DNA of 64,000 bases. Source: Welwitschia mirabilis. Taxonomy: Eukaryota > Gnetophyta > Gnetopsida > Welwitschiales. Below are positions 23,850 through 34,990 of the stretch, piece after piece (position 1 is the first letter of the stretch; each line of letters begins with the position of its first letter). A program made the translations under genes and the position numbers. Where the stretch lies: positions 243,952,979 to 244,016,978 of the forward strand of contig JBOZIK010000001.1 in assembly GCA_051453625.1 (NCBI GenBank). Direction: 5' to 3'. The notes under the pieces were generated by a model. It ran no database searches. It was not told the DNA's origin and saw only the letters and a program-made list of their open reading frames with translations.

Positions 23850-24250
23850 TTTTATCATCTAGATCTTTCACAATTGCATTAAAAACTCTAATTAAAAATG
23901 TTTTGTTTTCTAGATGATACTTTATTATTCAAGTCCTAGTATTAATAATGTAGTAGTGGGCTATTACACAGAAGGTTCATCCTAGAAGTAATGGATATCC
24001 TCTATTTTGTTTAACTTCTATGATAATTATATCTATTAGATAATAAGCCTCTTCAATTTGGATCACTAAATCTTTGATCATCCCTAAGGGTTTCTTAACC
24101 AAAGTATTTGCTAACTCTAAGAGAATCTAAGTAGGCTATATTCTATCTTCTAAACTAAATCCCTTACAAATGTGTAGTGGCATGATATTAACACTTATTC
24201 CAATGTTAATTAAAGCACTTCTAATGTAACACTCATCATTGTTGTCCTTA
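23850..24250 (-). pseudogene. Element C aspartic protease remnant
   Basis: The minus strand reads INIGISVNIMPLHICKG, the counterpart of the gypsy/Athila protease block usually written DLGAS-N-MP, with the catalytic Asp replaced by Asn. It continues VKKPLGMIKDLVIQIEEAYY and then GYPLLLG near the end, the flap-side Leu-Gly motif of these proteases. Three or more stops are present. The same layout occurs in B at 57400-57905. Confidence 0.82.
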
Positions 24251-24539
24251 TATCTTTAAATTTGAGTGATTTTATAATACTAGATTCATGAAGGGTTGTG
24301 CTAGAAGACCTTGCTAGGAATAACTTGTTTTCTTTTCTTCTTATCAAATCTTTCCATAGCTTTAAGTACCCTAAATTTTGTTGTAAAAGTCTTTAGGAGG
24401 ATAATTTTATGATCACATTTTTCATCAAGGCTTTGATATGTTCATTAAAAGTTGAATTGTTGTTAATCCTATTAAGCCAAGGGGTAGCTGGTTACGTTTA
24501 TGAAGAATTGTTCTTTTTGTTTTTAGAAAAGAAGGGAAG

Positions 24540-26350
24540 TTGTAATCTTCTAATATTTTGATGTCTTCCTATTTTTCTTCATCATTTTTAATTTTATTTT
24601 ACGAGGTTGATGCTTCACATAGAGGAGGGTTTGTTTCTTGTCCACTTCTTATCACAACCTTACAGTCATTTCTTATGTCATTTGGGTTTGGTAAAGGTTG
24701 TATTGTTAATAAGACTTGTGATTTTTGGTTTGTTAACATTATTTGTTGAAGGACATCTACTAAGTTATCAAGTTTATAATTTGTTGTTTCTTGTAGTTTC
24801 TTGAATTCATCCAAAATTTTGTGATGGATCATTGGAATGTTGAAAGTTTGATGAACTTGCTTGAAAATTTTAATTTTGGAATTGATTTTTATAAGGTTGA
24901 AAATTATTTTAAAAATGTGTATTTAATCTAGGTTGTGAATGCTTTTTGTTTTTTTAAGTTTGGAAATGTTTGATTGAAAGCACAAACTTCTTCATGTATT
25001 CTATTTTCGTATATTAGTAAAAGTGGACAATCCTTAGTAATGTGATAATTATCCTCACATAAGTTACAAGATGGCATAATATCTCTTTTAATAGCTAATT
25101 TGACATCTAAAATCATTCTTGTATATTTCTCCAATGTTGTTGTAAAGTCTCTCATTATATTTTTAGGATTGTAGGTTACCTCCTTTTCTTGTTTAATCTC
25201 TTTTAAACATTTGATGAGTTGGCCTACAGTACAGTTTTCTTTAGATGTTGGCCAAGTTTAACTAACCTTTACAAATTCTTTTAATATTACCCAAGAATTT
25301 TCTAATGTGAGATTCATAAGGTTTCCATCATGATATGAGTATACAAGTTATTTTATATGAATATCTAGTNNNNNNNNNNNNNNNNNNNNNNNNNNNNNNN
25401 NNNNNNNNNNNNNNNNNNNNNNNNNNNNNNNNNNNNNNNNNNNNNNNNNNNNNNNNNNNNNNNNNNNNNNNNNNNNNNNNNNNNNNNNNNNNNNNNNNNN
25501 NNNNNNNNNNNNNNNNNNNNNNNNNNNNNNNNNNNNNNNNNNNNNNNNNNNNNNNNNNNNNNNNNNNNNNNNNNNNNNNNNNNNNNNNNNNNNNNNNNNN
25601 NNNNNNNNNNNNNNNNNNNNNNNNNNNNNNNNNNNNNNNNNNNNNNNNNNNNNNNNNNNNNNNNNNNNNNNNNNNNNNNNNNNNNNNNNNNNNNNNNNNN
25701 NNNNNNNNNNNNNNNNNNNNNNNNNNNNNNNNNNNNNNNNNNNNNNNNNNNNNNNNNNNNNNNNNNNNNNNNNNNNNNNNNNNNNNNNNNNNNNNNNNNN
25801 NNNNNNNNNNNNNNNNNNNNNNNNNNNNNNNNNNNNNNNNNNNNNNNNNNNNNNNNNTGTTTATATGTGGAAGCATAATCCTCATTTGATTTTTATTGAA
25901 AGTTTGTTATTTCCTTTTTTCTTTTTCTAACAATGTTTTCACTCATGAATATTTCAATGAAAGTCTCTTGATCTTGATCCCAAAATTTTAGACTTTGTGG
26001 GGTATGGTTTTTAGCCAATTTTTAGATCTACCTTTTAATGTCATGAGAAAGATTACCATTTATGTTCTATCACTAATTTTTTTCTTTCTGTTCCTTAAGG
26101 TGAAAAGTAATTGTTATATATCTACAATATGTTGAAGGGAATCCTCATCATCTTCTCCACTAAAGGTTGGGTAGGCATTTAGTTTCTTTAGTTCAATATT
26201 ATCTCCTAGGGATAAATCAAAAGTGGTTTGAATTTCTTATTTCTTATTAGCTAATAATCCCCTTAGGGTAAGGTTTGCATTAGGATTAGGAGTTGAAAAC
26301 ACTAGAACTTGTTTTTGTTTTTAGGTGAAACTTGAGATTGTACGCTAATT
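24540..26350 (-). pseudogene. Element C gag polyprotein remnant
   Basis: The minus strand opens with LKKLNAYPTFSGEDDEDSLQ near 26170-26230, close to LKNLNAYPNFLGEPNEDSFQ of element B. GRSKNWLKTIPHKV, typical of the retrotransposon gag core domain, follows. A 488-N gap (25370-25857) removes the middle. Downstream, a 75-codon open stretch (24928-25155) has an intact CCHC zinc knuckle, CNLCEDNYHITKDC. Another open stretch (24599-24832) ends in QPLPNPNDIRNDCKVVIRSG, the tail found before the protease in Athila-type elements. Gag would package RNA in the cytoplasm. It is broken by stops and frameshifts. Confidence 0.85.
25370..25857. other. Assembly gap (488 N) in element C gag
   Basis: Gag is recognisable on both sides. 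ORF calls spanning it are meaningless. Confidence 0.95.
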
Positions 26351-26586
26351 TTATCCTTCTACAAGATTTTCCTTAATAGAATTTTATTTACAAAAAATAA
26401 ATTCAAAAGGAGGATTGTATGCACCTAAATTTTTCTTTTTCAATTGGATTTCTAAATTCACCAGTTCTTCTTTAATGTTCTTTATTTTCAATAGTCTCTA
26501 TCTCTGATATCTCTTTTTTAGATTGACCATATCACATCATCCTACAAATAAAAAAATAATAGAAAATAAGATTAAAAAAAAATAGA

Positions 26587-26836
26587 CTATGTCCTAAATG
26601 TCATGGAAACAACAGAAGGGACAACAAACACAAAGAGCAGAAAATAGAAACTTAATAGAGTAGAAAGCCAAAAACTAGAAAAATACATAGGCTATCATTC
26701 TCTTGGTCATCCAAATGATAAAGGAGATGATAGAGACTAATTTTATTATAGAAAATTAAAATCTAAAAAAAAAAAACTGAAAAACTAAAATTTTAGACTA
26801 TCATCCTATCAATCATGGAGATGATAAAGGAGACCG
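26587..26836. repeat. Palindrome array, 3 units, element C 5' UTR
   Basis: Units start at 26587, 26692 and 26798, spacing 105-106 bp. The middle unit reads TATCATTCTC, then GTCATCCAAATGAT, then GGAGATGATAG. A partial fourth (CTCATCTGAATGATGAC) lies near 26948. The layout mirrors 8951-9220 in A and 55281-55547 in B. Confidence 0.85.
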
Positions 26837-26986
26837 ATTATTTTACTACTAAAAATGAAACTAAAACACTATAAATAAAAAACCTACATTTTCTATTAAA
26901 AATATAACATCCTTATCAATAAATAACTAAATAAAAATCCAATGTACTCATCTGAATGATGACAATTATTGTACTTCTTAGTAACC

Positions 26987-27005
26987 TTCCCTGGCAATGA
27001 TGTCA
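26987..27005 (-). other. Primer-binding site, tRNA-Asp type, best preserved
   Basis: The minus strand reads TGACATCATTGCCAGGGAA. It matches 14 of 19 positions of TGGCGCCGTTGCCGGGGAA and all five mismatches are transitions. It sits three bases from the LTR edge. Confidence 0.82.
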
Positions 27006-27008
27006 ATT

Positions 27009-28700
27009 TATTGTGATGCATATTTATGCAAATGTTGAAACTCAAAAAGATCTTATCATTTACAAATAAAATGGATAATTTGCATAATACATCATAGTAA
27101 TATAGTTGGAAGTAAATCCGAATGTTATATGTCATTAAAGACTTAGGATAGAAGAATAAGGATTGATTTTCACTAAGATTATGTAACCAAACCTAAAGAA
27201 CAATATAGAAAATAAAAATACAGTGCAAATGCAAATGCAACTATTCTAAGTGCAATACAAAATGAAACTAAACTACTTCCTTTTATCCTTGATAAAGGTT
27301 ATCCTTAAGATCTATATCACTAATGAAATTGTCATCAGATCAAGGCAACATAAACTGTAAGAAACATCTAACAAACTAACATTCATATAAAAAGACAGAG
27401 TTTTATATTAAAAAGAAATCAAACATCTAGATTATAAAACAACCAAGCCTTAATGGAGGATGCATAGCCCTCCATCAAGGGAGCATATTTCTGTAACTCT
27501 TGAGATGGATCTTCCATCATTCGATATCCTATCACGAGAAGTTTTGGTGCATTGAAAATAGAGAGGAGAGTCAAAGCAGGTCTTATTTATAGGGTTACAT
27601 AGTAAAAAATGATAACAAAAGGCACTCCAAAATGCACTTCATTATAGAATAGAAATATATGAAATGATTAAGATCGGCTGTCAGATTTATTCATAGGATG
27701 ACATAGGGTATGATAGTTCATTATAAAAGATGACTCATCAAATGACTCAGCTGTGTATCATCAGTTCATATCAGTATTAAAATGTATCATTTTCTTACTT
27801 GTCATAGGGATGACAACAAAGAAAATGATCTTATTTATTTATTTTAGTGAGGATAAAATAGCCTTTTTGTTAGTAATCTTTCTCAATAGCTCTGTACATC
27901 AAAATATGACTTAAATACCTCAAGTTATATCAATAATCATACATTTCTAATATCTTCCATTGATTCTCCAACATCCTTAGAATTGCATCTGAGCCTACGT
28001 AAATGTCCTATAAAATAGCTCATAAANNNNNNNNNNNNNNNNNNNNNNNNNNNNNNNNNNNNNNNNNNNNNNNNNNNNNNNNNNNNNNNNNNNNNNNNNN
28101 NNNNNNNNNNNNNNNNNNNNNNNNNNNNNNNNNNNNNNNNNNNNNNNNNNNNNNNNNNNNNNNNNNNNNNNNNNNNNNNNNNNNNNNNNNNNNNNNNNNN
28201 NNNNNNNNNNNNNNNNNNNNNNNNNNNNNNNNNNNNNNNNNNNNNNNNNNNNNNNNNNNNNNNNNNNNNNNNNNNNNNNNNNNNNNNNNNNNNNNNNNNN
28301 NNNNNNNNNNNNNNNNNNNNNNNNNNNNNNNNNNNNNNNNNNNNNNNNNNNNNNNNNNNNNNNNNNNNNNNNNNNNNNNNNNNNNNNNNNNNNNNNNNNN
28401 NNNNNNNNNNNNNNNNNNNNNNNNNNNNNNNNNNNNNNNNNNNNNNNNNNNNNNNNNNNNNNNNNNNNNNNNNNNNNNNNNNNNNNNNNNNNNNNNNNNN
28501 NNNNNNNNNNNNNNNNNNNNNNNNNNNNNNNNNNNNNNNNNNNNNNNNNNNNNNNNNNNNNNNNNNNNNNNNNNNNNNNNNNNNNNNNNNNNNNNNNNNN
28601 NNNNNNNNNNNNNNNNNNNNNNNNNNNNNNNNNNNNNNNNNNNNNNNNNNNNNNNNNNNNNNNNNNNNNNNNNAAACAACCATAAATTAGTAGTGCAACA
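27009..28700 (-). repeat. Element C 5' LTR (contains 647-N gap)
   Basis: Collinear with 20281-21358. The inner edge is TATTGTGATGC; the outer edge AGTAGTGCAACA is followed by the AAGGG duplication. Palindromes lie at about 27690-27715 (shortened) and 27787-27829; a TATA-type box is near 27580. The N run at 28027-28673 sits where the sister LTR has only about 8 bases. Confidence 0.9.
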
Positions 28701-28705
28701 AAGGG

Positions 28706-29420
28706 TCAAGAATGTCAAGATGTAAAATATGTAAAGGATGTTAAGTGATAATAGTATTTTTCTTATTGGTTCTTACCTTTGTTTGCTTCCCTTTCTAGCA
28801 TGCTTCACAAAATTTATTATTAATTCTTTTTAACTTAGAAAGTCCTCTTATCATTTCTTTTATAGATAATATTTGGAGCAAGTCCTTATTTACATGTCTA
28901 ATCTTTCTATATCATAGCTCTGTTTTACCTATTATGCTTGACAAACAATTAGTTTTCTTGTTAGAAATATCTTATAAAGAAGTAATATAGACATTTTATT
29001 TTCTAATACTGACAAATAAAACGTTTATTAAATTTTATTCTCTAATGTTATAATCATCTTTTGTAAATGTAACAAAAAAATTTACATTACATAATTTACT
29101 CACACTTAAATGATTTTATTACAAACCTTCCACAAAGAACACATCTTTTACCTTAGTAGATTACCTCCTCTAATAGTTCCAATACCATTGATAGATGGTT
29201 CTATGTTATCTCTAAAAGTTAACATTTCTTTTTCTTATTCCACCAAAATAGTAAAACTAGATTTGTCTTTAGTCATATGTGTTGATCATCTACTTTCAAT
29301 ACACCAAGCATATTTCTTTACTACTCCTAGTGAAATCTATGTTAAAAGTATTGATTTTGATTTTAGAACCCATACTTTCCTTGGTTTACCATGTACAAAA
29401 CATTGTATATGCTTTTTGTT
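28706..29420 (-). pseudogene. Element D protease and integrase N-terminal region
   Basis: The minus strand reads GVVKKYAWCIESR, then STHMTKDKSSFTILVE near 29260. This is the copia protease region, where the Asp-Ser-Gly active site is degraded to Glu-Ser-Arg. INGIGTIRGGNLL follows near 29180, then EMIRGLSKLKRINNKFCEAC near 28830, the GAG-pre-integrase zinc-binding region. HPLHILHLDILDPS runs up to the insertion point of element C. Spacing and order are those of Ty1/copia polyproteins, which hold integrase before RT. Confidence 0.85.
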
Positions 29421-30111
29421 CTTTTAATATTATTAGTGTAATATCTATTTCTGAATTTCATTAAACAATTATATTCATAATGATCATGTGTATAGTAGTA
29501 ATAATAAGTAACATTTCTTGTATATACCAAATACTCATAACTTGATTTGTAATTCCATTTATCAAATAAATATGCTGAAGTGCTAGTGAAGGCTTCATTA
29601 TATTTCAAACTAGTTTTATCATTTGAGCTTCTGCATTACTCATGCATGATATTTAAACTCTCCTTTACTTGAGTAAATTTCTTCTTGATTTTCTTTGAGT
29701 CTAAGAGATCTTGTCTTATATTCTTTAAATTACATGTTAATATACTAATCTTCGATTTAAGAGTTAAGTTTTTAAAAGATAATTTATTACAAGAATTCTT
29801 TTCATATTCATAAGGTAATTCATGGGAATGAAGTAACTGTTTTCATTTTTGTACATACCTTTTACAATTTAATAAATTATTTAGAAATTAAATCATACAT
29901 TTCTTAAAGATCCATATCTATTTAATTTTTACTTTCTAATTTATACTCCTTTTTTTCTCTCATAATTTTCCTCTTAGATATGCATAATGGTCATGTAGAA
30001 AGTATGAGCATTTTCATATTTAGATTTTTTTTACCTCAATTGCATCTTCATCATCATTAAATCCTATGAAGAAAGATCTTCTTTTCTTTGATTCTTTCTT
30101 TATTCCTTTTT
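29420..30111 (-). pseudogene. Element D gag C-terminal region
   Basis: Read on the minus strand from the edge of element E, this holds a short acidic stretch (FNDDEDAIE) near 30055. A long Lys/Asn-rich decayed linker follows, then a Tyr/His-rich segment near 29490 and KPRKVWVLKSKS near 29390. The last segment corresponds to the VWVPK junction that precedes the protease in this kind of copia element. It joins the gag N-terminal part at 43782-44735 after removal of element E. Confidence 0.7.
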
Positions 30112-30116
30112 CTACA

Positions 30117-32108
30117 TGTGATAGAACCCATCAAATACCAAATTTTCTTGAGCAAGAATTCCCTAAATTACAAATAAATTTTAGATTACAAAATAAATAG
30201 AGTCTACAAAATTCTATTGACAAAAGTCTATTTTTAATACTCTATCTTCAATATCTATCTAGAAAAGTCTATTTTCAATATGATATCTGTAAAAGTCTAT
30301 TTTCTGTCTATCTTTAGTCCTATGTTTGCAAAATTTGTTCTAAGTCTCTTTCTAGAACTCCATCTGCAAGAGTCTATTTTAAAAGATTTATCTATTAAAG
30401 TATATCTTCAAAATTCTATTTGCAAAAGTCTGCCTATTTTTAATACTCTAGATGTAGAAATTAATTTTTAGTTTGTCTTCAATGTCTTGCATAAAAAACT
30501 TTTTTCTATTTATAAAGGTTATGTTCCAATCTATCTTTAGCATTTTATCTATAAAACATCAACTTTGGCATTCCATCTATGAAACATCATCACTAGTACT
30601 CCATTTGCAAAACGTTGTCTACAGCACTTTGTCTACAGAACTTTATCTCTAGAACTCCATTTGCAAAACTTCATCTCCAATACTTTGTTTATAAAACTCC
30701 ATCTCCAATACTTTACCTACAAAACTTTATCTTTAGCACTTCATCTACAAAAGCCTTTTTCTATCTATAAAATGTTATTTTTAGAATTCTATTTGTAAAA
30801 ATCTACAAATAAAATTTAATCTATTAAACATTGTCTTCAAAAATATGCCTCTAAAACTTCATATTTAAAACAAGTTTTATAGATAATATACAGAAATAGG
30901 CAGAAAATTTTAAGTTAACATCTTCCATGATCCTATCCTAGTCCATGTATCTGTATTTCTTTTAAGCTCTAATGTCAATAAATCTTTACATATTCCACCC
31001 TTTTATCAATCTTTCAATCACTTCCTTCCATTATAAATTCAATCCTACTATGTAAAAAAAAGAAAAAAAAATATTAAATAAAGCATTTGAACATTAGAAG
31101 GGAGCAAGTCCATCAGTTTTTAGAAAATTTTCTTTTAGCTAAGAATCAAGTTCAACCATCACCACAACTCTATAAATCAAAGGTTTTCTTTTACATCAAG
31201 CCCAAAGCAACTTAAACATTATAAGTCCACCTCTTATAAGTCAATAAAATTATCATCTTTCTTTTTCTTAGAATATGTGATGTACTTTTAATTTTCTCTT
31301 AATAATTTTATGAATCAAATATGAAATTTAGAGCTTTAAAAACATCTCTTTAGCATCTTGAAAGTTTTGCATGTTAATATTCATTGTTCTATCTTCTACA
31401 TAGTTCTATGTGGTTTGCTAAATTTGCTTAATAAGGTCTGTTTACTTATTTAATTTACTAAAATAGTTATGTTTTACTTACTAATCAATATTTCTTCATC
31501 CATTAAATAATATTATATTGTTCTAATCTATCTATAAAACTATTATAGTTTATCTGTAAAACTATTTCACTCTGTTTATAGAACTAATTTAGTTATTTGT
31601 TAAATAGTCTAGCTTACCTACAAAGTGATTTTCATTGTTGATTTAAGTTATTTTAGAATTATAGTTAAAATATTTTATCTACTACATCATTTTATAATGT
31701 CTTTTAAAATTATTCTATATTTGTATTAGTATCTCCTATCTATTTTTATTTGTAAAATAGTATCACTTGTGTCTACAAAACTATGTAGTTTAATTCATAT
31801 AGTCTTCGGTCAATTTATTTAATTAATTTTCTATTATTTTCATTATTATAATATATTAAATTCTTAACTCATCCATGAATAAAATCCTTAGTCATTCTAG
31901 CATTACCTGAGTATATTTTTTAAAACAAAGCACTCCTTTATAATTTTTACTTTCTAAAGAAAAAATAAAATTTTTTTCTTTCCTCAAAATAGCATCAAAA
32001 TTTTGTTTTTGATCTGTTATTAATTTTAAAGTCTAGAAATTCACTTATTATTCTATCAAGTTGTCTAAATCAAGTCATTTGAAAAGTAATCACAAATTTA
32101 TAAATAGT
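30117..32108 (+). repeat. Element E 5' LTR
   Basis: Begins TGTGATAGAACCCATC. The 3' edge is set by comparison with 43776 and is good to a few bases. 30200-30900 is filled with degenerate short tandem repeats of the type CAAAAGTCTATTTTCAAT-CTCTATCT. The remainder (30900-32100) aligns well with 42545-43770. Confidence 0.88.
30200..30900 (+). repeat. Degenerate minisatellite in element E LTR
   Basis: Roughly 20-30 bp units built on ATCT-CAAAAGTCTATTTT and ACTCCATCT-CAAAACTT themes, more than 20 units. The matching part of the 3' LTR is 41700-42420. Confidence 0.8.
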
Positions 32109-32109
32109 T

Positions 32110-32129
32110 TTGGTATGCCTGATGTGATG
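32110..32129 (+). other. Putative primer-binding site of element E
   Basis: TTGGTATGCCTGATGTGATG directly follows the LTR. It resembles TTGGCACGCCCGGTGGGACC, a primer site I recall from plant Tat-type gypsy elements. Most mismatches are C-to-T or G-to-A. The tRNA match is from memory and should be tested. Confidence 0.45.
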
Positions 32130-32589
32130 CACTTTGTGGTTTAGTCCTATTTAGCAATCATGCATATCTAAAAATACTTGCTATTCAAATAAGATTATGA
32201 GAACCTCCTAGATAAAGAAAATTCTACTTCCCTTGATAAAAAGACATAATGAAAAATTACAAAAAACATTGGATAAGCCTTTTAGAACCTTAGAATTAAC
32301 ATGATGTTAAAGAAGTAAAAAAAAAAACTTGATATGAATTCAAGTGATGAAGAAGGTAGTAATAGAGAAAGTTAGAAAGAGGTAAGAGGTAGAAATGACG
32401 ATGAAGATTTTAATAAAGATGAAAATAAATTATATGAATAATTAAAACATACTTTGTTAAAATAACCTAGGTTACTAAAACATCTTACTAAATAAACCTC
32501 CCTCCTTCCTAAAGTAGAAATAAGCAAGAATAACAACAAAGACAAAAACATCAAAAGGGTAGGACCACCTATAGTGACTAGGGCTATAG

Positions 32590-33660
32590 ACCTAAGTGAA
32601 TTTTTAGAAACTATGAATTCCTTAAAGGAGTATATACCACAAGGTAATCCATGTGTTGATCTTAACATCATAGAATCCCCTATTCACTCATTAGTCCTTG
32701 CAAGATGATTAGTCCCATTTGAGATTAGAGAATTTGAGAAGTTCACGAGTGTAGAGGATCCCAAGATATGCATAAGAAACTTTAAGCACATTTGTATCTT
32801 ACATCATATTGATGTAGACATCATTTATCATCTTTTTTATAGATCCTTCAGTAAGTATTTTCTAGAATGGTATCATTATCTATTTCTATGATTAATTTAA
32901 AGCTTAAAAGATCACTTTAAAGCATTTATCAAGTAATAGGCTATAAACATCATCTATTACATATCTTTAGAAAATGTAACTAACTTTTTACAACAAGAAT
33001 TCAAAGATAACATTACTAGTTATGCTTAACAATGAAAAGTTACAGACCTGCAATTGGAATATGCCATCTCAAGCAAATATATAATAGGCATATTTGCTAA
33101 GTCATGTATTTCTTTTATCTTCAAAAACCTACAAATGAAAAATATTGATACTTTTGATTAAGCCTTCAAACTTTCCAAATGAATCAAAGTATTAGGGAGA
33201 GGAAAAGGGGTTCTAGATTCTAGAAAAAAGGTTAGATAAAACTAAAGAATAAAAACCCACAAATAAGAATTCTAAAATAGTATTTATAGTGGAAGAACTA
33301 AAAAAATAGTGCAGAGTAAAACAAATCAACTCCGACCTTTAGAATTTGAAGGAAAAACATACCCTATTCAAAACACTAATTACCAACCTAAAAGCCTAGA
33401 AGAATTTTTATAAAAATCAATGTGCCATTATCCCAAATCCTAACTCTACTCTTGACAAAATGAGTAATTGAATTAGCTCAACCAAAATAACATAATCTCA
33501 ATATCCCAAAACCTAGGGGATACAATGAAAATCAATACTACAAGTATTACAAGTCAAAGGTAATGACATAGAAAATTGTTGGAACCTTAAAAACATAGTC
33601 CAAGACATCCTTGAGAATAAGAGGGATATAAAACTAAACTAAATAATGGCTACTACCAAC
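32590..33660 (+). pseudogene. Element E gag remnant
   Basis: Readable segments are DLSEFLETMNSLKEYIPQGN (from about 32598), VPFEIREFEKFTSVEDPKIC (near 32712), then IRNFKHICILHHIDVDIIYH and LFYRSFSKYFLEWYHYL. They follow the retrotransposon gag core pattern of Tat elements: a target-sequence Asp-Pro, then a Trp-containing helix. Near 33565, DIENCWNLKNIVQDILEN matches the GHDTExCWxLK segment before the protease in this lineage. Several stops and frameshifts are present. The minus-strand ORF at 32372-32671 is a shadow. Confidence 0.82.
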
Positions 33661-34039
33661 AAAACCCTTAAAATATTTAATAATCCTCTTCTATCTTAAG
33701 AAGCATCTACCTCTCAAATAAATAATCAAAGTGTTGTAATTAATATCAATAGACAATGTCATACAATGTTGACAATAGCAACATAGAAATATTTAAGATA
33801 AGAAGAAGTGATCTAGTTAAATAAATAAAAGGTATTACTAATGTTGCAACAAACACAATGTTAGGCTAAAATCAACTCCATTCAAGAAGTCAAACATTGT
33901 CTTAAATTACTATTTATGAAATTAGAACATTACAAGAAAGCATTTGAAGAAATAACAAATGAAGTAATCCAATTCAAACCTTGTGTGGTCATAGCCAAAA
34001 AGAAAAACTTAGGTATAAACTTTAAGCCAAGTGAAATTT

Positions 34040-34420
34040 TTCCCATGCCAAAGAAATTCATTGTAAAGGATCCATCATACATCACAATATAAATTAAATC
34101 ATACAAAGTTATAAGATTATTCATTGAGTGTGGTATTAAACTAAACATAATCACAAATAACTATCTAAAAGTGCTTGAAAAACAACACAAAATTAATGAG
34201 AGTAATACTATTTTTATCCATAAATTTAAGAACAAAAAAAAAACCATTAGTTAAAACTATTTCATTAGATATATGCATAGGTGATATCAAAACAAGAACT
34301 AAGTTTCATGTCATCAAATATGTGACCTCATTCAATTTATTATTAGGACAACCTTGGATATACAAAACCAAAGCAATCATATCATTAACATATCAAAAAG
34401 TAAAATTTCATGGCTAGGCT
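34040..34420 (+). pseudogene. Element E aspartic protease remnant
   Basis: An 81-codon open stretch (34175-34417) reads KPLVKTISLDICIGDIKTRT, then FHVIKYVTSFNLLLGQPWIY and ISLTYQKVKF. This is the Tat protease C-terminal half with its LLGxPW flap motif intact. Upstream, LFIECGIKLNIITNNYL near 34120 stands where the catalytic Asp-Asn-Gly-Ser box should be, and the Asp is now Glu. The missing catalytic residue and an upstream stop make it inactive. Confidence 0.85.
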
Positions 34421-34990
34421 TCAAATTCATACTTGAAAGAGATGCAACAGTTAATATCACCCAAAAATGAGAATATGATACTACAACTAAAGAAGTTTCA
34501 TAAAAGGATAAACCCTTAACTCCCTTATTTCATATTTATGAAGATAAATCTAAATCACATAAATTCTAATTTATTAAAATCCCTGATGTCCAACTCTTAG
34601 ATGGATTATCAGTTCCATAAATAACAAGATAAAAAATTTCAAAAAAAGTAATAATAAAACCATGTACAATAGCATATTATATATTTTAGAAGTTTAAGTA
34701 GTATAAATATACATGTCATAGTCTATTTTATCACTATTAAGATTTAAAAAATGGGAGTCTTAGCTATATTAAGAACATTTCCTATCATTCATAACAAAGG
34801 AGAAAAATCTTGACTATCATAAAACTTTTTTCGAATAAAGGAGCTTTTAGTTTTAAATATAACATTACAAAAAAAAAAATAGAATATCTTCCTAGCCAAA
34901 TCTCATTCCTCCATCCTTCTTAAAGTAATGTATTCATAGACTTATTTTACATTTACAAATAAAAACACAAAAAATTAATTGAGACTAATC
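34421..34990 (+). other. Element E linker between protease and antisense block
   Basis: Plus-strand frames are short. FPIIHNKGEKS near 34780 and FFRIKELLVLNITL near 34830 may be the decayed stretch between protease and RT seen in Tat elements. Not secure. Confidence 0.35.

Larger units (their letters stand above)
20281..28700 (-). mobile_element. Element C: Athila-like LTR retrotransposon inside D
   Basis: A complete minus-strand element of 8,420 bp including N. The 5' LTR is 27009-28700 and the 3' LTR 20281-21358. The perfect 5-bp TSD AAGGG lies at 20276-20280 and 28701-28705. The internal order on the minus strand is primer site, palindrome triplet, gag with zinc knuckle, protease, ORFx, palindrome pair, purine tract. 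No RT, RNase H or integrase is visible between protease and 3' LTR. It interrupts the integrase of element D. The Athila-like assignment rests on the zinc knuckle, the gag tail with IRSGQE, the tRNA-Asp primer site and the protease. Confidence 0.93.

Noticed and set aside
24558-24804. Two plus-strand ORFs of about 65 codons
   Set aside because: They are shadows of the element C gag tail on the minus strand.
25328-25889. ORFs of about 185 codons on both strands
   Set aside because: They span a 488-N gap inside the gag of element C.
27937-28725. ORFs of 230-250 codons on both strands
   Set aside because: They consist of N; the real sequence is an LTR of element C.
29110-29427. Plus-strand 105-codon ORF
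   Set aside because: It is the antisense shadow of the element D protease/integrase region, which has clear copia motifs on the minus strand.
32372-32671. Minus-strand 99-codon ORF
   Set aside because: It overlaps the element E gag, which is recognisable on the plus strand.
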